From: an uncultured Victivallales bacterium
GTDB lineage: Bacteria > Verrucomicrobiota > Lentisphaeria > Oligosphaerales > JAFGRS01
Assembly (NCBI GenBank): GCA_903834675.1
Contig: CAILKC010000746.1
Span: 1-17,022 of the forward strand
Length of the DNA: 17,022 nt
Direction of reading: 5' to 3'
Below, piece by piece: positions 1 through 6,827 of this stretch (the first letter of the stretch is position 1; each line of letters begins with the position of its first letter). Position numbers and translations under genes: made by a program. The notes under the pieces are model-generated. The model had not been told where the DNA came from. It did no database searches and saw only the letters and a list, made by a program, of their open reading frames with translations.

Positions 1-193
1 ACTCCACCTCGTCCAGCCGCTTGATTTCGGCGAGTTTCGCCGCCATATAGTTAATACTGGTCGTCAACCGGTAGCGGAAATCGCAGACGTAGTCGTCGTT
101 TCGGCCAATGGTGCAAAAGGAAAGCAACTTGCGCGGAGGTTGCGACGACATTGGCAGGTTGTCGTCTTGGGCTGGCTTGGCCGGTGTGCTCAC
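1..193 (-). CDS. N-terminus of an unrecognised, possibly glycosyltransferase-like protein (partial)
   Basis: The reading frame is open from a GTG at 193 to the left edge, where the gene runs out of the window. From the internal ATG at 151 the protein begins MSSQPPRKLLSFCTIGRNDD and continues with a YRLTTSINYMAAKLAEIKRL segment, ending near a DEVE. A hydrophobic beta strand followed by T-I-G-R-N-D-D-Y resembles the first strand and nucleotide-binding loop of GT-A type glycosyltransferases, but fewer than 65 residues are visible and I cannot name the family. The GTG start has an AAAGGT about 11 bases upstream, whereas the ATG at 151 has no Shine-Dalgarno sequence; either is possible. It begins 27 bases after the hddC stop, so it is probably cotranscribed. 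A polysaccharide-related role is inferred from context only. Confidence 0.6.
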   Translation of the reverse strand, partial: MSTPAKPAQDDNLPMSSQPPRKLLSFCTIGRNDDYVCDFRYRLTTSINYMAAKLAEIKRLDEVE

Positions 194-220
194 TGTATCA
201 TGAGACCTTTGTGAGGAAAC

Positions 221-1159
221 TCAGCAGGCACGGCCATGCATTGATTTGCGCTCGGCGAAGAACGCCTCGGCTGCCGCGTAGGACTCCGGAGTGCCTATGT
301 CGATGAACGCACCCTGGCAGCCAAAACCGTGTATCTGCCCTTTTTCGGCCATAGCCGGCAGAATCTGCTTTTCGAGCGACACGGATTGCTCGGCCGGGAT
401 ACCCGAGATTTCCGCTTTCGGGAATAGGTAGATCCCGGCGTTCACCCAACCCGGTCCGCTGGCGGCCTGCTTCTCTGCAAAGCGCTGGACACGGCAAGCG
501 CTGTTGAGAACAACAGTGCCGTAACGTTGGGTGTCCGGGACGTGGGTCAGCACCAGCGAGGCGTGGAATCGGCCCTGGGAATGCCAGCTCAGAAATGCGC
601 GCAGGTCGACATCGGTGTAGGAATCGCCGTTCATGAGCAGAATGGACTCCGTTGCGAGCATCCCAAGAGCATGTCGCACCGCGCCGGCAGTGCCCAATGG
701 CTGCTGCTCCTGAGAGTACCGGATCCGAAGCCGATCGTGGCACGGTCCGATGTCCTGGCGCACCCGGTCTCCCATATGGCCGGTACACAGCACTACGTCC
801 TCGAAACCCGCGCGCGCAAGCTGATCCAGTAGGTACGTGAGAAACGGCCTCTCCCTGATCGGCGCCAGTACCTTGGGCAGATTCTGCACCGCGCTCTGTA
901 AACGGGTCCCGAAGCCCCCAGCCAGAATGACTGGCGTTACCGTAGAAGGAGGCTCTTGCAGAACCCCGCAGACTTTCGCAAGGGTCGCGCCTGTATCCCC
1001 TGGAGCCCGCGATGCCACGCCCGTTGCGGGCGGGTTCGCGGTATCCCCGGGCACGGCGGCAACGGCGGAAGCCCCGGCTGCACCGGTGCGGACCGCCGGC
1101 TCCAGGCGGACGGCGCCGCTGGGCTCGGGGTTCTGCAAGCGCCTCGATGGTATGCCCAT
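221..1159 (-). CDS. hddC: D-glycero-alpha-D-manno-heptose 1-phosphate guanylyltransferase (HddC-like nucleotidyltransferase)
   Basis: This is a cytoplasmic sugar-phosphate nucleotidyltransferase that would join GTP and heptose 1-phosphate to give GDP-heptose. The signature LAGGFGTRL lies at residues 79-87, a Lys-Pro-type loop NLPKVLAP at 93-100, and the metal-binding NGDSYTDVD at 177-185. The C-terminus has FIDIGTPESY, typical of the RfbA/HddC/ManC-type family. The heptose substrate is inferred mainly from the hddA kinase next door; a glucose- or mannose-1-phosphate enzyme is the alternative. Family members usually start only a few residues before the LAGG motif, but here 75 or so Ala/Pro-rich residues precede it. 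That extension is encoded by a palindromic element (955-1139). The ATG at 1159 has an AGGTTAGGGC stretch just upstream; an internal GTG at 1018 is possible, and no ATG lies close to the motif. The start is therefore uncertain, while the catalytic domain is clear. Confidence 0.85.
   Translation of the reverse strand: MGIPSRRLQNPEPSGAVRLEPAVRTGAAGASAVAAVPGDTANPPATGVASRAPGDTGATLAKVCGVLQEPPSTVTPVILAGGFGTRLQSAVQNLPKVLAPIRERPFLTYLLDQLARAGFEDVVLCTGHMGDRVRQDIGPCHDRLRIRYSQEQQPLGTAGAVRHALGMLATESILLMNGDSYTDVDLRAFLSWHSQGRFHASLVLTHVPDTQRYGTVVLNSACRVQRFAEKQAASGPGWVNAGIYLFPKAEISGIPAEQSVSLEKQILPAMAEKGQIHGFGCQGAFIDIGTPESYAAAEAFFAERKSMHGRAC
955..1139. repeat. 185-base nested palindromic element at the 5' end of hddC
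   Basis: A perfect 14-base inverted repeat bounds the element: CTTGCAGAACCCCG at 955-968 and its reverse complement at 1126-1139. Inside it lies a second inverted pair, CCTGGAGCCCGCG at 999-1011 against 1094-1106 (12 of 13 match), and inside that a third, CCGTTGC at 1021-1027 against GCAACGG at 1059-1065. The order is properly nested, as in one long imperfect hairpin. It has no stop codon in the hddC frame, so it encodes almost exactly the anomalous N-terminal extension of HddC. No clear target-site duplication is seen. It looks like a small non-autonomous mobile or REP-like element, but a selected RNA structure is also possible. Confidence 0.6.
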
Positions 1160-1204
1160 GCCCTAACCTGCCCTATTCATCAACGCCCGCACTGGTGCCC
1201 AGGC

Positions 1205-1277
1205 GTTCGTAGTACCGCCTTCAGGCGGAAAGAGTTGCGGAGCGACCCCAGGACCGCGTGAACGCGGGACTACAAAC
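1205..1277. repeat. 73-base double-hairpin interspersed-repeat-like element
   Basis: The outer arms GTTCGTAGTACCGC (1205-1218) and GCGGGACTACAAAC (1264-1277) are inverted copies matching at 12 of 14 positions. Each arm carries its own tight hairpin: CCGCCT-TC-AGGCGG at 1215-1228 region and CCGCGT-GA-ACGCGG at about 1254-1267. The 25 or so bases between them (AAAGAGTTGCGGAGCGACC and following) are unpaired. The architecture of paired GC-rich hairpins bounded by GTAGT/ACTAC matches REP/BIME-like intergenic repeats. It sits in the only sizeable intergenic gap, between hddA and hddC, and on the transcript could act as a stability or attenuation element. Confidence 0.65.
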
Positions 1278-1311
1278 CCTACCCCCTGCACTCGTGAATA
1301 ATCCAGGCTAT

Positions 1312-1320
1312 CCCCCCCCC
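1312..1320 (+). repeat. Poly(C) tract of nine bases in the hddA-hddC gap
   Basis: Nine consecutive C residues (nine G on the coding strand) lie 46 bases downstream of the hddA stop codon. The tract is not inside any supported gene, so length changes would not shift a frame. It is a possible slippage site or a sequencing-error hotspot. Confidence 0.6.
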
Positions 1321-1366
1321 AGTGAAGCTGCGTGTGCCGGACCACCCGACGTCGCGCGGGGCCCAC

Positions 1367-2353
1367 TCATTGCGAGTAGAAAACAATGTGAGAGCCGAGC
1401 GACTCGAACCGGAACGGCACGATCAAGAGCCCCTTGAGGGCTTCCTTCACCCTTGCTTGGCGTTCCGGGGGCACAAACAACTGCATAAATCCGCCGCCGC
1501 CGGCACCGCAGAGTTTGCCCCCGATGGCTCCAGCGCCCCGAGCCGTGGCGTAGATCGAGTCGATCTGGTCATTCGTGATCTTCGTGGTCAAGCTACGCTT
1601 CAGACACCACGATTCATGCAGAAGCCGACCAAAGTCGTCGAGGTCGCCAGAGTCCCGGTTGAGGATGGCGAGGGCTTCGTCCACCATCTGCCGCATGGCC
1701 TCCAATTCCCGGGTCCGATTAGCCGTAACCCGAACTTGCTCGACGGCTATGTCGTTTGCCACCCGTGAGAAACCCGTAAAGCAGAGCATGAGGCATTCCT
1801 GCAGACGGTCCACCCGCTCCTGCGAGATGGTGACCGGATGGACCTCCACGGTGCCGTTTGGGCTGAACCTGATGTGGTTGAACCCGCCGAAGGCCGCGGC
1901 CACCTGGTCCTGCGAACCGACGTGCTCACCCAGAATCTCCTGTTCGATATGAATGGCTTCGTACGCCAACTGACGCTTGGAGGTCATCTTGCCCTTGAGC
2001 GCGTACAGCGCATTCAGGAATCCGACGGTGAACGCGGAACTGGAACCAATCCCGGACATGGCAGGAATATCGCTGGTGTGAACGAGTTCGACCCCATCCA
2101 CGACCTGCAGGAATTTCAGGCACTCGCGCACCGAGGGGTGCTTGATCTCGTCGACCGTTTGGGTTTCTTCGCGCGTGCTATAACGGATGCGGAACTTGTG
2201 GTCGAAAAAGGGCGGCAAATGCCGACACGTGATATAGCAATACTTGTTGATGGTGGTTGACAACACGCCGCCGCCGTGTTCCCGATAGAAAACAGGGTAG
2301 TCAGTGCCGCCGCCAAAGAAGGAAAGACGGAACGGTGTTCGGCTGATGATCAT
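1367..2353 (-). CDS. hddA: D-glycero-alpha-D-manno-heptose 7-phosphate kinase (HddA-like GHMP kinase)
   Basis: This is a GHMP-family sugar kinase that would phosphorylate heptose 7-phosphate at C1 with ATP, giving the 1,7-bisphosphate used in GDP-heptose synthesis. Near the start is RTPFRLSFFGGGTDYP (residues 5-20), the substrate-binding opening typical of HddA and its relatives. The ATP-binding GHMP motif PAMSGIGSSSA is at 97-107, GSQDQ at 146-150 holds the predicted catalytic aspartate region, and the C-terminal glycine-rich motif GAGGGGF is at 283-289. A length of 328 residues is normal for HddA. The ATG overlaps the stop of the upstream SDR by four bases (ATGA, 2350-2353), implying translational coupling. 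GmhA-like isomerase and GmhB-like phosphatase steps are not in this window. A different sugar 1-kinase (for example fucokinase-like) is less likely, given hddC just downstream. Confidence 0.9.
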   Translation of the reverse strand: MIISRTPFRLSFFGGGTDYPVFYREHGGGVLSTTINKYCYITCRHLPPFFDHKFRIRYSTREETQTVDEIKHPSVRECLKFLQVVDGVELVHTSDIPAMSGIGSSSAFTVGFLNALYALKGKMTSKRQLAYEAIHIEQEILGEHVGSQDQVAAAFGGFNHIRFSPNGTVEVHPVTISQERVDRLQECLMLCFTGFSRVANDIAVEQVRVTANRTRELEAMRQMVDEALAILNRDSGDLDDFGRLLHESWCLKRSLTTKITNDQIDSIYATARGAGAIGGKLCGAGGGGFMQLFVPPERQARVKEALKGLLIVPFRFESLGSHIVFYSQ

Positions 2354-3306
2354 GGCCGGGTGCTCTTGTACCAGGCGAGCGTGCGCCTGAGACCGTCCTC
2401 GATCGAGGTGGTTGCCGAGAAACCTAATAGTTGTCGCGCCTTCGCCGGATCGATCAGGCGCTTGGGAATCATCGTAGGTTTGCTGGCGTCGTAGGTGACT
2501 TGGGCACTCTCGAATCCCTCCAGTTTCAAGAGCAGCGCTAGAATGTCGCGTAGACAGTAGCCCTCGCCGCTAGCGAGGTTCACCTCGTCGTAGCCTTCGA
2601 TGGTGTCCATGGCGCGCACCATGCCATCCACCAGGTCTTCAACATAAATGAAGTCCTTGATGTCTTTCCCGTCGCCCCAGATGACCATCGGGTTGTGGCG
2701 TTCGACCACGCGGCGGATGAGCGCGGGGAGCACGTGCGAGGTTTCCCAGTCGAACTTGTCGTATGGGCCATACGCATTGGCCGGGCGCACGACAATGGTG
2801 GCCATAGGCTGGCGGACACGCCGGGCGTACATCTCGCACATAATCTCGCTAAAGCGCTTCATCCAGGCAACGATGTGGTATTTCTCGTAGAACTCGTTGG
2901 TGCAGTCGCCTTCGGCCATCGCCTTGTCAGAAACCGGATACACGGTGTTGCTGCTGACGAACAACGTCTTCTTGACCCTTGCCGCATAGGCCGCTTCAAG
3001 TAATCGGGCATTCATGACCAGGTTGGGCGTCAAGTGACACAGCGGCGTATTCGCCATCACCGCCGCACCCGAGGTAACTGCCGAGCAAATGAACACATAA
3101 TCCATATCGGCGCAGGCTGCCGCGCAGGCATCGGGCGTGGTCAGGTCACCGCGTACGTACTCGATGCGCGGGTCGGTGAGCACAGCGTCGCGCACGTGCA
3201 AGGTTCCGCGGATGGCCACGGCATCCGTCTGCAACAGGCGTTTGAGCAAGTTGACGCCGATGAATCCGGCGGCACCGGTCACTAGAATTCTGTTACCAAC
3301 GAACAT
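2350..3306 (-). CDS. Extended SDR, NAD-dependent epimerase/dehydratase (GDP-L-fucose synthase-like), catalytic Tyr displaced
   Basis: This is an extended short-chain dehydrogenase acting on a nucleotide sugar, probably a reductase or epimerase for a GDP-4-keto sugar. The Rossmann motif GAAGFIG is at residues 11-17, SSNTVYP at 118-124, and a RPANAYGPYDKFDWETSHVLPALIRR-type segment, laid out as in GDP-fucose synthase, follows the active site. Aligned without gaps to E. coli Fcl around the conserved Lys (K150) and the C-E-x-Y helix, the position of the catalytic Tyr is Val146; the nearest Tyr is Y143, seven residues before the Lys. The start at ATG 3306 was chosen because a strong AGGAGG precedes it; an in-frame TTG at 3336 would overlap the epimerase stop. 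Its stop overlaps the hddA start by four bases. It is related to the SDR at 3841-4842. Confidence 0.85.
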   Translation of the reverse strand: MFVGNRILVTGAAGFIGVNLLKRLLQTDAVAIRGTLHVRDAVLTDPRIEYVRGDLTTPDACAAACADMDYVFICSAVTSGAAVMANTPLCHLTPNLVMNARLLEAAYAARVKKTLFVSSNTVYPVSDKAMAEGDCTNEFYEKYHIVAWMKRFSEIMCEMYARRVRQPMATIVVRPANAYGPYDKFDWETSHVLPALIRRVVERHNPMVIWGDGKDIKDFIYVEDLVDGMVRAMDTIEGYDEVNLASGEGYCLRDILALLLKLEGFESAQVTYDASKPTMIPKRLIDPAKARQLLGFSATTSIEDGLRRTLAWYKSTRP

Positions 3307-3314
3307 AGGATGCT

Positions 3315-3320
3315 CCTCCT
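3315..3320 (-). promoter_or_regulatory. Strong Shine-Dalgarno AGGAGG deciding the SDR start at 3306
   Basis: On the minus strand GAGGAGGAG precedes ATG 3306 with eight bases between AGGAGG and the start codon. This favours the 318-residue product over a ten-residue-longer form from TTG at 3336. The site lies inside the end of the preceding epimerase gene and the short junction. Confidence 0.8.
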
Positions 3321-3328
3321 CTTGCGGC

Positions 3329-3844
3329 TTAGACAAAGTGCCCGAGTTCGTCGCGCTGTGACAACAAGGGTTGTTTGACCGGCCACCAGATGCCCAGTTG
3401 CGGGTCGTTCCAGACGCAGGTGAATTGGCCCTTGGGGTTGTAGTAGGTAGTCTGTTTATAGTGGAAGATGGCCCGTTCGCTCAGCACCAGGTGACCGTTA
3501 CCGAATTTCGGCGGCACGAGCACCTGCATGCGGTTCTCTTCCGACAGCGTAAACGCCTGCCAATGGCGGTACTGCGATGAGTCCGGGTCGTTGTTGAGCA
3601 CCACCAGGTAAAACTTTCCTTGCAGGCAACTGATCAACTTCCAGGTCTCGGCGTCGCCGTGGATGCCACGCAACACGTGCCGCGAGGACACGGAGATGTC
3701 GTCCTGGACGAAATGCTGATCAATGCCGTGCTCACGGTACAGTTGGTCGTTCCAGGTTTCCACGTAAGAACCGCGGAAGTCCTCGTAGGCGGAAGGACGA
3801 ATTACACGTACGCCTTCCAGCCGGCTCTTTTCAACGGTAATCAT
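3329..3844 (-). CDS. RmlC-type nucleotide-sugar 3,5-epimerase (dTDP-4-dehydrorhamnose 3,5-epimerase family)
   Basis: This is a small cupin epimerase of 171 residues that would invert C3 and/or C5 of a 4-keto nucleotide sugar through an enolate. It keeps the RmlC active-site residues: His62 in VLRGIHGD (usual RGLH), Tyr129 in FHYKQTTYY, and Asp147 in WNDPQLGIWWP, the motif NDPxLxIxWP of the family. It is sandwiched between two extended SDRs. Its ATG overlaps the stop of the upstream SDR by four bases (3841-3844), and the next SDR starts 22 bases after its stop. With GDP-heptose genes alongside and no dTDP-sugar genes, it is more likely to act on a GDP-4-keto-(6-deoxy)heptose, as the Campylobacter and Yersinia DmhB/MlghB-type epimerases do, than on a dTDP sugar. 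That substrate is an inference. All the expected catalytic residues are present. Confidence 0.85.
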   Translation of the reverse strand: MITVEKSRLEGVRVIRPSAYEDFRGSYVETWNDQLYREHGIDQHFVQDDISVSSRHVLRGIHGDAETWKLISCLQGKFYLVVLNNDPDSSQYRHWQAFTLSEENRMQVLVPPKFGNGHLVLSERAIFHYKQTTYYNPKGQFTCVWNDPQLGIWWPVKQPLLSQRDELGHFV

Positions 3845-4842
3845 TCGGTGGTCTTTTCCGTGAAGTAGTTTTGCTTGTTCTTGTACTCGTCAGTGTTGGC
3901 CAGATACCACTCCCAGGTCTCGCGCAGGCCCTGTTCCAGGTCGGTGGACGGCTCGTAGCCGATGGTCCGCTGCGCGGCCTCGATGGACATCACCCGCCGG
4001 GGGAAGCCGGATGGCTTGGTGGTGTCGAAATGTGCGTTGAACGGTGTCACTCGTTGCAGCGCTTCCACTAACTCGCGCACGCTGTAACCGCGGCCGCTGG
4101 CCAGATTCAGGAACGGGTACTCGCCGGTGCCGCGCAGCAACGCCAGGACGACACCTACCGCCACGTCGCGTGCATAGGCGAAGTCGCGTATTGCCGAGCC
4201 ATCGCCCCATACCGTCACCGGATCGTCCCCGCGGCGGATGCGGGCCATAAGTGTGGGAATAACCATCGCGGTCTCCGGATCGAAATTGTCCCCCGGCCCA
4301 TAGACATTGCAGGGGCGTACAACCGCGAAATTGCTCAAACCGTACTGAATCTTGTAGGCCTGTACCTGTAACTCGGCCATGCGCTTGGCCCAACCGGGAA
4401 ACATGTCCATGGGCGGACCGTCCATGCCCATGCTTTCCTCAAAAACCTCGGCGGGCGGGTAGGCCCCGATGCTGCTGGTATAGACCACCCGGCGCGCACC
4501 GCAGCGGCGCGCTGCTTCCAGTACGTTGGTGTTCATCTGCAGCAGCGGCACGAAGAAACTGGCCGGCTTGGACTTCGTCACCTCCACCGAGCCTTTGATG
4601 CCAGCCACGTGCAGCACGTAATCCATGCCGTCGGTCAGTTCAAGACACCGCCGAAAGTCGGTAAGGTCAGCGATGACATGCTCGGCGCGGTCGTCTACTG
4701 TCAAACGGTCAAGCGAGGCGACGCGAACCCGGGCCCCGGCGTCGCAGAGGATCTTGACCACCTGGCGACCGATCAGGCCGGTGCCGCCGGTCACGAGGCA
4801 CCTAGTGCCGGCCAAGGTGTTCTGGTCTAAGTCGGCAAGCAT
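3841..4842 (-). CDS. Extended SDR, NAD-dependent epimerase/dehydratase, catalytic Tyr replaced by Pro
   Basis: This is a 333-residue extended SDR for a nucleotide sugar, paralogous in layout to the SDR at 2350-3306. The Rossmann motif GGTGLIG is at 19-25, TSSIGAYP at 122-129, and VRPCNVYGPGDNFDPETAMV follows the active-site helix, as in the GDP-fucose synthase group. In the active-site helix the Lys is kept (K153 in PGWAKRMAE), but the position four before it is Pro149 instead of Tyr; this was checked at the codon level. Both SDRs share the pattern x-(G/A)-W-x-K-R-x-x-E. They may form a real subfamily with a moved acid/base group. The ATG at 4842 has AAGGA about ten bases upstream. The stop overlaps the epimerase start, so the two genes are coupled. 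Whether it is an epimerase, a reductase or a non-redox partner is open. Confidence 0.85.
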   Translation of the reverse strand: MLADLDQNTLAGTRCLVTGGTGLIGRQVVKILCDAGARVRVASLDRLTVDDRAEHVIADLTDFRRCLELTDGMDYVLHVAGIKGSVEVTKSKPASFFVPLLQMNTNVLEAARRCGARRVVYTSSIGAYPPAEVFEESMGMDGPPMDMFPGWAKRMAELQVQAYKIQYGLSNFAVVRPCNVYGPGDNFDPETAMVIPTLMARIRRGDDPVTVWGDGSAIRDFAYARDVAVGVVLALLRGTGEYPFLNLASGRGYSVRELVEALQRVTPFNAHFDTTKPSGFPRRVMSIEAAQRTIGYEPSTDLEQGLRETWEWYLANTDEYKNKQNYFTEKTTE

Positions 4843-4897
4843 GGGGGAGGTTCCTTGGGGGGATGTGGTAACTCGGGTCGGCAGGCGATGGTAGTAG

Positions 4898-5947
4898 TCA
4901 GGAAGGTCTACGGGCCAGTATCCATACTTCAGAAGCCAACAGGTCTGTGCTCGTAATCGTGGGGTAGTTCGTGCGGCATTCTTCCATTACCCGTGTCGGC
5001 AACGTATCCCACTTCCGGTCGGTGGATGCGAGGATATCCAACACTTCGAGACTCGCCGTCTCTATATGCTGCCGCAGGTCCGTCAAGGTCGATCTTCCCA
5101 TCGTATGAAAGAACCGCCATTCAGCGATTTCCACTTCCTTCGGCCGGAGTTCGCGGATGTAGCGCCGGAAATCGTCAGACGAGAGCCGAACGTGTCCCCA
5201 GGGAAAATCCAACGTATCGAAATGCCCGCCGGATTCGCAGAAGAACGGGTGATGCCCGTGCGCGCAAACCCCGCCGGGGCGAAGACAACGGGCTATGCCG
5301 CCCCAAGCACGTTCCGGATCCAGGAGATGCTCCACGGTGTTCCAACTGACCACCAGGTCATAGGATTCAGATGCCTCGAAATCCGCGACGTCGCAGTCGA
5401 AAAATCCTACCGCCGCCGCATTCAGTCCGGGCGTTGCCGACTCGAACTCCCCGCGCACTGCCTCGCGAAGTGTGGCCAAGTATGCAGTCTGTCTGGCCAC
5501 ATCAGTGGCGGTTGGGTGGAGGACATTGGTGAAGTGCGCCGGCACATCAAGCCCACCGACATGCGACGCCCCGGCCTCCATCAACGCATAGCAGGCCGCT
5601 CCGCTGAAACACCCCACCTCGAGAATACGGGATCCGCGGAGGTCCACATTCCATAGTCGCAGGAACTCGTTCAACCTGCGGACCTGGTCACGTCCGCTCT
5701 CGGCCAAACCGCAACGACGAGCCGTTTCCGGCGTCGGCTGGGCGCGCTCTCGAAGCATCGTTTCCCAATCCAGTCTCCAAACGCGTTGACGGTAACCATC
5801 GATCAGTGGAAACTCCGTGCCCTGCGCATCCCGAAAGACGCCAGAGGCGTGCGGCTCTTCTGGCCGGGATGGCCGGGACAGACGGTGGACCTCCAACCCC
5901 ATCCGACCCAGCACCTGCTTAACCGCTCGTTTCAGGGTGGTCTTCAT
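4898..5947 (-). CDS. Class I SAM-dependent methyltransferase
   Basis: This is a 349-residue soluble methyltransferase. SAM motif I is ILEVGCFSGA at residues 108-117; an acidic DCDVADF follows near the second half of the Rossmann fold, and SYDLVVSWNTVEHLLDPERA and CLRPGG form the post-I/motif III region typical of the Methyltransf_11/23 group. A Lys/Arg-rich N-terminus (residues 1-30) and about 100 residues before the SAM fold have no feature I recognise. The target is probably a sugar hydroxyl (O-methylation of the heptose or the chain end), judged only from context. The start ATG 5947 has a weak GGAG about 13 bases upstream. It lies 48 bases after the classical SDR and 55 bases before the next SDR, consistent with one transcript. 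Confidence 0.8.
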   Translation of the reverse strand: MKTTLKRAVKQVLGRMGLEVHRLSRPSRPEEPHASGVFRDAQGTEFPLIDGYRQRVWRLDWETMLRERAQPTPETARRCGLAESGRDQVRRLNEFLRLWNVDLRGSRILEVGCFSGAACYALMEAGASHVGGLDVPAHFTNVLHPTATDVARQTAYLATLREAVRGEFESATPGLNAAAVGFFDCDVADFEASESYDLVVSWNTVEHLLDPERAWGGIARCLRPGGVCAHGHHPFFCESGGHFDTLDFPWGHVRLSSDDFRRYIRELRPKEVEIAEWRFFHTMGRSTLTDLRQHIETASLEVLDILASTDRKWDTLPTRVMEECRTNYPTITSTDLLASEVWILARRPS

Positions 5948-5995
5948 GCCAACGCAGACTCCATCGCCGCTTGAGTGGTCGGTTCCGCAGGGGGC

Positions 5996-6778
5996 CTAAA
6001 GGCAGGCACTTTCTGCGCCATCTGCCAAGATGGACGCACCGGTTACCAGGCTGGCTTGGGTGGAACAAAGGAAGACAACCAAGCTGGCAACTTCTTCGGG
6101 TGTTCCCAAGCGACCCAGTGGAAAGGTCCGGTCAACCATTTCTCTGAACGCGTTAGGATCCTGCTGCATCTGCCGTTCCCAACCCGTGTCTGGGATCATG
6201 ATGCACCCCGGCGCCACGGAGTTGAACGTGATCCCCGCCCGGGCAAATTCATGATTCATCGCCAAGCTTTTCATCATCGCCGTCTGGGCGCACTTGGCCA
6301 TATTGAACCACGGCCTTCCGCCGCCCTGTTTGCCGAGGGTCGAGGTGACGGTCACCACCCGCCCCCAGCCTTCTTGCACCATCAGCGGAACAGCCAGTCG
6401 AGTGAAGCGCACGGCGGCCATGGCGTTCTTGTCGTAGACCTCCTGCCACACGGTCTCGGCTGTGGCCATCACGTCTGCCGAGCCCCACCGCCCGCCGCCA
6501 CCAACATTGTTCACCAAGACATGCAGCGTGCCCCAACGCGCACCGATGGCCGCGAAGACACGGTCAATGTCGGCAGGTTGGGTGGCGTCGGCCGTCACGC
6601 CAATGGCGTCACTTCCCAGCGCGCGCAATTCCGCGGTCACTGCGTCCACGAGGTCGGCACGGCGGGCACAAATCGCCACATCGCACCCCTCGCCGGCTAG
6701 CGCCAAGGCGACGCTGCGGCCAATACCGTGACTGCCGCCGGTCACCAATGCGCGTCTTCCCTTCAAGCCGAAATCCAT
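5996..6778 (-). CDS. Classical SDR oxidoreductase with catalytic Tyr replaced by Phe
   Basis: This is a classical short-chain dehydrogenase fold of 260 residues. TGGSHGIG (13-20) binds NAD(P), NNVG (90-93) matches NNAG, Asn118 is present, and Ser146 in VTVTSTLGK is the catalytic serine. At the YxxxK site the sequence is PWFNMAKCAQ, with Lys162 kept but Phe158 (codon TTC) in place of Tyr. The C-terminal LVTGASILADGA is the usual family ending. Loss of the Tyr hydroxyl normally abolishes or strongly reduces dehydrogenase activity, so it either uses another proton donor or has another role. A GGAG six bases before ATG 6778 supports the start. It lies between two methyltransferase genes with about 48-base gaps on each side. 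A simple assignment as 3-oxoacyl-ACP reductase is not justified by this context. Confidence 0.85.
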   Translation of the reverse strand: MDFGLKGRRALVTGGSHGIGRSVALALAGEGCDVAICARRADLVDAVTAELRALGSDAIGVTADATQPADIDRVFAAIGARWGTLHVLVNNVGGGGRWGSADVMATAETVWQEVYDKNAMAAVRFTRLAVPLMVQEGWGRVVTVTSTLGKQGGGRPWFNMAKCAQTAMMKSLAMNHEFARAGITFNSVAPGCIMIPDTGWERQMQQDPNAFREMVDRTFPLGRLGTPEEVASLVVFLCSTQASLVTGASILADGAESACL

Positions 6779-6827
6779 ACTAGTCTCCGAGTCCGTTTCT
6801 CCTATCGCCGAAGCGCCATGCCGTGGT

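Noticed and set aside
105..125. Possible frameshift near the start of the left-edge gene
   Set aside because: On recounting the A-run at 115-118 (four bases), the frame reads without interruption from MSSQPPRK through CTIGRNDDY.
1163..1366. Small minus-strand open frame (67 codons) in the hddA-hddC gap
   Set aside because: It runs through the double-hairpin repeat, has no good start context and no protein features.
3307..3336. TTG start giving ten extra residues on the extended SDR
   Set aside because: It overlaps the epimerase stop, and ATG 3306 has a strong AGGAGG at ideal spacing.
5975..6700. Plus-strand open frame of 241 codons opposite the classical SDR
   Set aside because: It is fully antisense to a well-supported SDR gene and has His/Gly-rich composition without motifs.
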